Below, one piece after another: positions 14,802 to 20,650 of a stretch of 20,650 nt of DNA; position 1 is the first letter of the stretch; each line of letters begins with the position of its first letter. A model generated the notes under the pieces. The model was not told where the DNA came from and did no database searches. It worked only from the letters and a program-made list of their open reading frames with translations. Origin of the DNA: JAPYTU01 sp036166735 (lineage in GTDB: Bacteria; Bacteroidota; Bacteroidia; Cytophagales; MED-G16). The stretch covers positions 1 to 20,650 of the forward strand of contig JAYZHG010000018.1 of the NCBI GenBank assembly GCA_036166735.1, written 5' to 3'. A program made the position numbers and the translations under genes.

Positions 14802-14954
14802 ATGATTAAAAAAACAATTAAAGTAATAACTGCATTTTTGCTTACTATTTTCATTACATTATCATGTGGCTTTGAGGATAACCTACCTTGTGATGATAGT
14901 ATTCCAGAATGTAATGATAAACCTGAATTACCTAATCCTGATACTGAAGGCTAA
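14802..14954 (+). CDS. 50-aa cysteine-rich acidic lipoprotein of unknown function
   Basis: The ATG at 14802 opens a 50-residue frame. It has a basic N-terminus (MIKKTIKVI), a hydrophobic core (TAFLLTIFI) and a clear lipobox TLSC, with Cys22 as the lipidated residue. The mature peptide is only 29 residues, strongly acidic, with two more cysteines (30 and 37) that could form a disulfide: CGFEDNLPCDDSIPECNDKP, ending PNPDTEG. I know no family. Its stop overlaps the ALDH7 stop by 4 nt in convergent orientation. It follows the HtrA gene after a weak terminator, so it may be expressed by read-through as part of the envelope-stress unit. Confidence 0.6.
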   Translation: MIKKTIKVITAFLLTIFITLSCGFEDNLPCDDSIPECNDKPELPNPDTEG

Positions 14955-16492
14955 AAATCAAATTTTATACCCTGAGCTAAAGGCAAATCATCCGTATAAT
15001 TAATTGTATTAGTTTGTCTTCTCATATATGCTTTCCATGAATCTGATCCAGACTCTCTTCCTCCTCCAGTTTCTTTTTCACCACCAAAAGCACCACCAAT
15101 TTCAGCCCCTGAAGTTCCTATATTAACATTTGCTATACCACAATCTGATCCTTGAGCAGATAAAAATTGTTCTGATTCAGATAAATCTTTAGTCATAATT
15201 GATGAAGATAAACCCTGGGGTACATTATTTTGAATTCTAATAGCCTCATCTAAAGTAGAATATTTTATTAAATATAATATAGGTGCAAAAGTTTCATCTT
15301 GAACAATTGAAAATTCATTCTTTACTTCATAAATAGCAGGTTTAACATAACATCCAGATTGGTATTTATTCCCTGATAACTCCCCACCTACAACCACTTC
15401 TTTACCTCCCTCTTTATTTATTTTTTCTATTGCATCAAGATACATTTTCACTGCACCTCTATCAATTAGAGGACCCATATGATTATCTTTATTCAAAGGA
15501 TTACCAATCTTGATTTGTCCATAAGCATTCACTAACTTATTTTTAAATTCCTCAAAAATATCTTTATGAACTATTAATCTTCTAGTTGATGTACACCTTT
15601 GACCAGCCGTTCCTACTGCCCCAAATACTGCTGCCCTAAGAGCAATATTGAGATCAGCTTTATTTGAAACTATTATTGCATTATTCCCTCCAAGTTCAAG
15701 CAGAGTCTTTCCCAACCGATCACCTACTATTCTAGCAACATATTTTCCCATTGCTGTAGAGCCGGTAGCAGAAATTAAAGATATTTTTTTATTATTTAAC
15801 ATTTCTGTACCAATTTTTCTTTCTGAACAATCAATTACCAAAGAACATATACCTTCATCAACATTATTTTTTTCAAATACATGAGAAATAATTTTTTGAG
15901 TAGCTATAGCTGAAAGTGGTGTTTTTTTAGAAGGCTTCCATAAGCATACATTTCCGCATACTAATGCAATCATAGCATTCCAACTCCAAACAGCTACAGG
16001 AAAATTAAATGATGAAATAATAGCAACTATACCAAGTGGATGCCATTGTTCATACATTCTATGACCTGGTCTTTCGGAGTGCATAGTAAGTCCATAAAGT
16101 TGCCTTGATAATCCGACAGAAAAATCACAAATATCAATCATCTCTTGAACCTCCCCTAAACCCTCTTGCAATGATTTTCCCATTTCATAAGACACTAATT
16201 CTCCTAATGAATTTTTCTTTTTTCTAAGTTCATTACCAATCTGTCTAACTATCTCACCCCTTTGGGGTGCAGGAATTTTCCTCCAGTGCACAAATGATTC
16301 TTCTGCATTTTTTAAAATAGATTTATAAGAAACATCATCTGTTTCAATAACATCAGCAATTGGATTACCATCAACAGGAGAGTATATAGTTCTACTATCT
16401 CCTTTAGATTTTAACCAAATAGAACCTGAAGATGTTCCATTATTTACTTTCTTTAAATCTAAATCTGTTAATAAATTCGAAATATTTACCAT
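14951..16492 (-). CDS. amaB: ALDH7-family aldehyde dehydrogenase (L-aminoadipate-semialdehyde dehydrogenase-like)
   Basis: The 513-aa protein belongs to the ALDH7 (antiquitin/AmaB) group. In lysine and pipecolate breakdown these enzymes oxidise L-2-aminoadipate 6-semialdehyde, in equilibrium with piperideine-6-carboxylate, to aminoadipate with NAD+. The oxyanion Asn163 is in SSFNFPVAVWSWNA, the general base Glu266 in LLELGGN and the nucleophile Cys300 in GTAGQRCTSTRR. Glu400 is in QDETFAP, and the ALDH7-typical stretch GTSGAEIGGAFGGEKETGGG (459-478) is followed by SGSDSWKAYMRRQTNTINY. Length is normal. It is the last gene of the M16-M16-ALDH run (8-nt gap), a combination with no obvious biochemical link. 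The symbol is by family; other lysine-pathway genes are not in the window. Confidence 0.9.
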   Translation of the reverse strand: MVNISNLLTDLDLKKVNNGTSSGSIWLKSKGDSRTIYSPVDGNPIADVIETDDVSYKSILKNAEESFVHWRKIPAPQRGEIVRQIGNELRKKKNSLGELVSYEMGKSLQEGLGEVQEMIDICDFSVGLSRQLYGLTMHSERPGHRMYEQWHPLGIVAIISSFNFPVAVWSWNAMIALVCGNVCLWKPSKKTPLSAIATQKIISHVFEKNNVDEGICSLVIDCSERKIGTEMLNNKKISLISATGSTAMGKYVARIVGDRLGKTLLELGGNNAIIVSNKADLNIALRAAVFGAVGTAGQRCTSTRRLIVHKDIFEEFKNKLVNAYGQIKIGNPLNKDNHMGPLIDRGAVKMYLDAIEKINKEGGKEVVVGGELSGNKYQSGCYVKPAIYEVKNEFSIVQDETFAPILYLIKYSTLDEAIRIQNNVPQGLSSSIMTKDLSESEQFLSAQGSDCGIANVNIGTSGAEIGGAFGGEKETGGGRESGSDSWKAYMRRQTNTINYTDDLPLAQGIKFDF

Positions 16493-16500
16493 TGTATTGA

Positions 16501-18549
16501 TTAATTAAAATCAGCATCACTAACCTCTGGATTAACAACAATTTTTATCATATTAAAATCCATATTTTGTGGTCCCATTGGCACTTTAATTATATGAGGA
16601 AACAATATTCCATCTACTGAAATATAATTTTCATAATAAGTGGTTTGAGAAACTTTAGTGCCATCAGGCATAGATGCACTTTGAGTTTGTTTAATTTTAA
16701 GTCCAGTTTCTTTATCATAATAAACATACGTATCACCATTAACTTCAAGTGCGTACAACTCTTTTCCACCTTCACTCTCAATAGCACTAAATTTAACATC
16801 CTTATTATCTAACCAACCTATTTCTTCAAAAGGTAAAGAAGACTTTTTTAACTTATCTATTTCCTCCTGTGGAAAAGGATTATTTACACCTTGCTGTTGA
16901 ATATATCCCGCTTCTCCATTAAAAGCTTGCTTCATAAGTACATTTCCCATCATCATCATCATCACAACTAATTTATTAGGCTTCGCGTTAATATTCATTA
17001 ACTGAAGTTTCATTCCTTGAAATTCAGCTTCTCCCAACAAACTAACTGCATTAACAGATTCTACTTTTTCCTTTCCACCTATAGCTTCTAAATAATTCAA
17101 TAAAACACCATTTGCAGATATACCAGTGGGAACAGAATAATTTGGCTTTTCAGTTATATTTCCATTAGTATCATAATATTTAATCTCATATAGTGATTTT
17201 TCAAGAGAAGGTATCACATCTTTTCCTTTTCCAACAATTACTATTCTTAAGTTATTATTCTTAAAATATTTATTAGTTACCCTTTTTATATCCTCAACTG
17301 TTACCTTTTGAAAATTATCAAGATATGTCTCATAAAAATTACTAGATAAATTATATTTATCAATATTCAATGCAAAAGTTGCTATTGTAGATGGTCTTTC
17401 TGTTGACATTATAAAATTACCAACAAACTTTTCTTTTACAGATGCTAATTTTGATTCCGAAACATTATCTGAAATTATTCTATTTATCTCATTTATTATC
17501 TCAACAACTGAGCTGTCAGTAACCTCATTTCTAACACTAGTGGAAGCATAAAAGTTTCCTACATACCTACTTGTAGTTACGCCAGAATATGCGCCATAAG
17601 TAAAGCCTTTATCTTCTCTTAGATTTTCATACAATCTTCCTCCTGAACCTCCAAGTATTTGATTGGCGAGTCTTAATGCAAAATAATCAGGATCAGCCAT
17701 TGAAATATTTATAATATTACCAACAGTAATTTCAGATTGTACAGCATTTGACATATCAACAAAATTTATCTCATTTTTTAATACATCATTAACAGTAGGC
17801 ATTTCATATTCAGGAAGTTTTCCTTTTTTCCAACCTTTAAAAAGTAAAGTAACTAATTTTTTAATTTCTTTATAATCAACGTCACCTACAATAGTCAAAT
17901 AAGCATTGTTTGGTTTTGCATAGGTTGAATAATAATTTTGAACATCTTCTAATGTAATATTTTCAACTGTCTGGATTGTAGGATACTCACCATAAGGATG
18001 ATTGGCTCCATAAAATAATTTATCTCCAACTTGAGATGCTATGTCTGGAACACTTTTCTGAGCTGACTTAATTCCATCAATTAATATATTTCTCTCTTTT
18101 AAAAACTCCTCTTGAGTAAATAAAGGATTTAGAAGTCCATCTGACATCATTTCCATAATTCTTGGAAAATATTTTTTTAACGAAGACGCATATCCACCTC
18201 CCGCAGATAAAGACAGCGATGCACCCATATAATCAACTTCCTCATTAAAATCATCTTTCGATTGATTTGTCGTTCCATTTCCCATCAACGCACTAACCAA
18301 ACTTGAAACTCCCTTTATATCACCTTCAAAATCAGGATAATTGTCAACATCAAGACTAGCATAGGCTCTAGGTAATTTCTTATTTTCTACAACTATAACC
18401 TTTAATCCATTTTTTAAAATAAAAGTAGATGGCTGTCCTAGATTTATTGCAGGAGCAGGTCCAGATTTTGGGGGTTTAGATCTATCTATTTGAGAAAAAA
18501 CAGATATTGAAATTATTGATAATAAAATAAATATAATTATTTTTTTCAT
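16501..18549 (-). CDS. M16 peptidase-like partner without the zinc motif, with a C-terminal extra domain
   Basis: The 682-aa protein has a signal peptide (MKKIIIFILLSIISISVFSQ) and two M16 lobes (about 36-250 and 255-475). Where active members have HxxEH it reads VSSLVSALMGNGTT (81-94), so no zinc site exists. The substrate-grip motif of the second lobe is kept (GGSGGRLYENLREDKGFTYG, Arg305/Tyr307). This is the pattern of non-catalytic M16 subunits that pair with an active one, as in mitochondrial processing peptidase. Residues about 478-682 form an added beta-rich domain (for example NGVLLNYLEAIGGKEKVESV and LYALEVNGDTYVYYDKETG), similar in style to LolA/outer-membrane-lipoprotein-sorting folds. 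It contains a five-methionine run at 530-534. It starts 11 nt after the active M16 gene, so the two proteins probably form a periplasmic heterodimer. Confidence 0.88.
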   Translation of the reverse strand: MKKIIIFILLSIISISVFSQIDRSKPPKSGPAPAINLGQPSTFILKNGLKVIVVENKKLPRAYASLDVDNYPDFEGDIKGVSSLVSALMGNGTTNQSKDDFNEEVDYMGASLSLSAGGGYASSLKKYFPRIMEMMSDGLLNPLFTQEEFLKERNILIDGIKSAQKSVPDIASQVGDKLFYGANHPYGEYPTIQTVENITLEDVQNYYSTYAKPNNAYLTIVGDVDYKEIKKLVTLLFKGWKKGKLPEYEMPTVNDVLKNEINFVDMSNAVQSEITVGNIINISMADPDYFALRLANQILGGSGGRLYENLREDKGFTYGAYSGVTTSRYVGNFYASTSVRNEVTDSSVVEIINEINRIISDNVSESKLASVKEKFVGNFIMSTERPSTIATFALNIDKYNLSSNFYETYLDNFQKVTVEDIKRVTNKYFKNNNLRIVIVGKGKDVIPSLEKSLYEIKYYDTNGNITEKPNYSVPTGISANGVLLNYLEAIGGKEKVESVNAVSLLGEAEFQGMKLQLMNINAKPNKLVVMMMMMGNVLMKQAFNGEAGYIQQQGVNNPFPQEEIDKLKKSSLPFEEIGWLDNKDVKFSAIESEGGKELYALEVNGDTYVYYDKETGLKIKQTQSASMPDGTKVSQTTYYENYISVDGILFPHIIKVPMGPQNMDFNMIKIVVNPEVSDADFN

Positions 18550-18560
18550 ATTTGTTTAAT

Positions 18561-19877
18561 TTATTTTTTTTCAGATTCAACAGGCATATAATCAATTAAG
18601 ACTCTGCTGTTTTTATTAAGATATTTATTAGCAACTTCTTTTATTTCTTCTCTAGTAATCGACTTATATATATCCAAATTTGAATTTATAAGATTCGTAT
18701 TTTCATAAAGCATATAATTTCTTGCTAAAGAATTAGCAATTCCTGCCATAGATGCATTTGAATTGACAAAATTATTTTCAAAAATATTTTGAAGTTTTTC
18801 AAATTCTCTCTCAGATATTAATTCATTTTTTAATAAATCAATTTCTTCATCAATATTAGCATATAAAGTTTCTAATGTATTTTCTCCAACAGGCAGAGAC
18901 AATATAACATAAGCCCCATAATCCTCAAGTGATAAATTTACTGCTTGCACTTGAAGAGATACTTTTTTATCATCTACCATTTTTTTATACAATCTAGAAC
19001 TTTTTCCTCCACTTAAAACAGATGAAATCATATCTAAAACAAATGCATCTCTAGATTTCATAGAAGGTGTTCTATAAGAGACTAAACCCATGGGGATTTG
19101 AATATTTGGATCATGAAAAGTTCTTTTTAATTCTCCATCTATAGGATCTTCCTGAACATCTACCCTTTCAATATCATTACCTCTTGGTATAGGCCCAAAA
19201 TAAGCTTCAATTTTACTTTTAGTATTTTCAACTTCAAAATTTCCAGCAACAACCAAGACACCATTATTGGGAACATAAAATTTATCTTTAAATGCTAAAA
19301 ATTCATCTAAAGTAGCTGCATCTAAATGATCCATAGAACCAATTGTTGTCCATCTATATGGATGCTTTACAAAAAGACCTTCAACAATTTGCTCAAGTAA
19401 TTGACCATATGGTGAATTATCAACACGCAATCTTTTTTCTTCTTTAACTACTTCATTTTGAGTATCTACTCCAATTTGATTTATAACTGGATGTAATAAT
19501 CTTTCAGATTCTATCCATAAACCTAACTCTAATTTATTTGAAGGAAGAAGTTCATAATAATACGTTCTATCTTGAGTAGTATTAGCATTATAAGTTCCAC
19601 CATTTCTTTCAATAATCTTATCCATTTCTCCCCTTCCTATATTTTTGGTCCCTTCAAAAAGAAGATGTTCAAAAAAATGAGCAAAACCTGTTCTCTCTGG
19701 ATTTTCATCTTTTGCACCTACATGGTACATAACAGAAGTTACTACTAAAGGAACAGAGTTATCTTGATGTAGAATAACATGAAGTCCATTATCTAAGTCA
19801 TATTCTATGTAATCAATATTTTGGCTTTTAGAAAATAAAGGAAAAATTGCTAAAATAATTAATACTATATTTTTCAT
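18561..19877 (-). CDS. Active M16-family zinc metallopeptidase
   Basis: The 438-aa protein has a signal peptide (MKNIVLIILAIFPLFSKSQ). The inverse zinc motif HFFEH (67-71) is in a typical context (GFAHFFEHLLFEGTKNIGRG), with the distal glutamate ligand in VVKEEKR (Glu146 or Glu147). The C-terminal lobe contains SGGKSSRLYKKMVDDKKVS, the Arg/Tyr substrate-grip element. M16B enzymes of this size cleave short unfolded peptides inside a clam-shell chamber, usually as a dimer; here the partner is most likely the zinc-less M16 protein encoded 11 nt downstream. The protein would act in the periplasm. No obvious -7 promoter box precedes it on the minus strand. Confidence 0.93.
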   Translation of the reverse strand: MKNIVLIILAIFPLFSKSQNIDYIEYDLDNGLHVILHQDNSVPLVVTSVMYHVGAKDENPERTGFAHFFEHLLFEGTKNIGRGEMDKIIERNGGTYNANTTQDRTYYYELLPSNKLELGLWIESERLLHPVINQIGVDTQNEVVKEEKRLRVDNSPYGQLLEQIVEGLFVKHPYRWTTIGSMDHLDAATLDEFLAFKDKFYVPNNGVLVVAGNFEVENTKSKIEAYFGPIPRGNDIERVDVQEDPIDGELKRTFHDPNIQIPMGLVSYRTPSMKSRDAFVLDMISSVLSGGKSSRLYKKMVDDKKVSLQVQAVNLSLEDYGAYVILSLPVGENTLETLYANIDEEIDLLKNELISEREFEKLQNIFENNFVNSNASMAGIANSLARNYMLYENTNLINSNLDIYKSITREEIKEVANKYLNKNSRVLIDYMPVESEKK

Positions 19878-19918
19878 GTTTATTGTGGTTATATTAATAT
19901 TTAGAAAACGAAGTTATA

Positions 19919-19926
19919 TAAATTTG
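19919..19926 (+). promoter_or_regulatory. Candidate -7 promoter element (TAAATTTG) for the 19963 small gene
   Basis: TAAATTTG matches the Bacteroidota -7 consensus perfectly and lies 36 nt before the ATG of a 32-aa ORF on the same strand. No TTG stands at a matching -33 position. It is in the region between divergent starts, which also has to hold the M16 promoter. Confidence 0.35.
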
Positions 19927-19962
19927 CATAATGATGTCTTTTATAAAAAAATTAATTTTTAG

Positions 19963-20061
19963 ATGGATGGATTATTAATTTTTAAAATTTCAATAGGTCT
20001 TGGTGCAATTGCCCTAACGCTTCTCATATTTTATATATTAGCAAAAAAGACCATCAAATAA
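19963..20061 (+). CDS. Candidate 32-aa single-pass membrane micro-protein
   Basis: The ATG at 19963 opens a 32-residue frame. It begins MDGLLIFKIS, has a membrane segment (IGLGAIALTLLIFYILA) and a basic tail (KKTIK), so it would sit N-out or N-in as one helix with a positive C-terminus. A perfect TAAATTTG box lies 36 nt upstream. It is followed 11 nt later by the stop of the convergent 20073 gene. No family is recognised; tiny subunits of respiratory or transport complexes look like this, but that is only an analogy. Confidence 0.4.
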   Translation: MDGLLIFKISIGLGAIALTLLIFYILAKKTIK

Positions 20062-20072
20062 AAAACATTTAA

Positions 20073-20342
20073 TTATTCATAATAATAATAAACAATAAAT
20101 AAGATAAGATATACTACTAGATATAATCTATATGAATTTCTAACTTTTATATAATTTTTATCATCAGGATACATATTTAAAAAAAGACTTTTAATTTCCT
20201 TTGAAAATAAAGGCATAATATTAATTTTCCAATCTTCTGTTTTATAAACAATTTTTCTAAATTTGCTTCTAAAATATGTGCTAGGGATGCCCCATAAAAT
20301 TAATATAACTAATAGTAAATTCTTTTCAAATATGCCATTCAT
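20073..20342 (-). CDS. Small membrane protein, two helices, unknown function
   Basis: I use the ATG at 20340-20342 (89 aa): MNGIFEKNLLLVILILWGIP, a first hydrophobic helix, then a charged middle (STYFRSKFRKIVYKTEDWKI through PDDKNYIKVRNSYRL) and a second helix YLVVYLILFIVYYYYE. The frame stays open further up to 20570. That extension would run fully antisense to the lipoprotein gene and encodes low-quality sequence, so it is probably not translated; an ATG at 20390 is a third possibility. No family is recognised. It is divergent from the lipoprotein gene with about 31 nt between the preferred starts. Confidence 0.5.
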   Translation of the reverse strand: MNGIFEKNLLLVILILWGIPSTYFRSKFRKIVYKTEDWKINIMPLFSKEIKSLFLNMYPDDKNYIKVRNSYRLYLVVYLILFIVYYYYE

Positions 20343-20373
20343 TTCAATAAAAAATAGTATTTGTAAATATATC

Positions 20374-20649
20374 ATGCTAAGTATACTCATTTTATTTTCA
20401 TTGGGTTGTTTCAAAGAAGAAAAAAAATGTAAAAATGAGAAAATATTTGCTTGTATAGATATAGTAGAAAATGAAATTAAAAAAACGAATAGTGTACTCC
20501 CATCAGGAGGAGCAAAGCAAATAAATGATAGCACACTTTTTATTACTTTTTTTAATTCTTCAACAAACACAGTTAGTGAAAAATATGTTGTCTTAGGTTG
20601 TGATTGCGAGTTACTATATTATGAAGATAAAGATCCAAGGCCTAACTAA
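20374..20649 (+). CDS. Small lipoprotein of unknown function
   Basis: From the ATG at 20374 the frame encodes 91 aa, starting MLSILILFSLGCFKEEKKCK: a short signal with lipobox SLGC (Cys12). The mature part is charged, with FACIDIVENEIKKTNSVLPS, GGAKQINDSTLFITFFNSST and YVVLGCDCELLYYEDKD. It has four or more further cysteines, including a CDC motif that could form disulfides. An in-frame ATG at 20332 would add 14 residues and a more basic n-region, and cannot be excluded; it would overlap the divergent gene by 11 nt. The stop at 20647-20649 is inside the window, so the gene is complete. No family is recognised. Confidence 0.6.
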   Translation: MLSILILFSLGCFKEEKKCKNEKIFACIDIVENEIKKTNSVLPSGGAKQINDSTLFITFFNSSTNTVSEKYVVLGCDCELLYYEDKDPRPN

Positions 20650-20650
20650 T

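Noticed and set aside
15648..15884. Plus-strand frame opposite ALDH7
   Set aside because: Antisense shadow of highly conserved ALDH7 code including the catalytic region.
20391..20570. Upstream extension of the 20073-20342 membrane protein
   Set aside because: It lies wholly antisense to the lipoprotein gene and adds two methionine-started, low-complexity stretches; a start at 20342 gives a neat helix-first protein.
1..20650. CRISPR arrays, IS elements, att sites, integrases, rRNA or riboswitches
   Set aside because: No regularly spaced repeats, transposase-like frames, terminal inverted repeats, rRNA motifs or recognisable aptamer cores were seen; the single tRNA has no integrase beside it.

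Overview
The window is a strongly AT-rich, gene-dense stretch that looks like a Bacteroidota chromosome, most likely a marine Flavobacteriia-type genome. Three things support this. Translation starts have AT-rich leaders and no clear Shine-Dalgarno sequences. Two perfect TAAATTTG boxes match the Bacteroidota -7 promoter consensus TAnnTTTG. The gene families present (S9/S10 exopeptidases, paired M16 peptidases, M24 peptidase, ALDH7, DUF4212 plus its sodium symporter, Tat-exported Gfo/Idh/MocA protein) are typical of that group. The lineage call is an inference from content. No mobile element, integrase, IS, CRISPR array or prophage is visible.

Layout. (1) 1-2980, minus strand: a 4-TM orphan protein, a terminator, then an S10 serine carboxypeptidase, a second 4-TM protein, and the N-terminal part of an S9 prolyl oligopeptidase/DPP-IV-like protein that runs off the left edge. 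(2) 3065-5833, plus strand: a head-to-tail overlapping set made of a 27-codon hydrophobic ORF, a LACTB-like serine hydrolase lipoprotein, a PD-(D/E)XK nuclease-like protein and a homocysteine S-methyltransferase. (3) 5825-7767, minus: a two-subunit sodium:solute symporter. (4) 7825-9156, plus: a secreted M24 Xaa-Pro peptidase. (5) 9157-12363, minus: an FGE-like protein without the catalytic cysteines, a Tat-exported Gfo/Idh/MocA oxidoreductase and a Tat-exported hydroxypyruvate-isomerase-like TIM barrel. Upstream of them is tRNA-Asn with its own terminator. (6) 12704-14954, plus: Hsp20, a DegP/HtrA protease and a 50-aa cysteine-rich lipoprotein. (7) 14951-19877, minus: an active M16 peptidase, an inactive M16 partner with an extra C-terminal domain, and an ALDH7 aldehyde dehydrogenase. 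(8) 19963-20649: small membrane proteins and a lipoprotein of unknown function.

Functionally the window leans to envelope and periplasmic protein and peptide processing (S9, S10, M24, two M16, HtrA), with solute uptake, probable sugar-derivative oxidation, lysine/pipecolate-type catabolism (ALDH7) and envelope stress (Hsp20, HtrA). Packing is tight: neighbours often overlap by 1-4 nt, three convergent pairs meet or overlap at their 3' ends, and three intrinsic terminators end within about 10-20 nt of the next start codon.

The most interesting loci are the overlapping 3065-5833 set with its orphan nuclease, the duplicated TGNCA-N3-TGNCA sites before hsp20, the cysteine-less FGE-like protein heading a Tat-enzyme operon, and several very small membrane or lipoprotein genes. 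I saw no clear new defence or mobile system.
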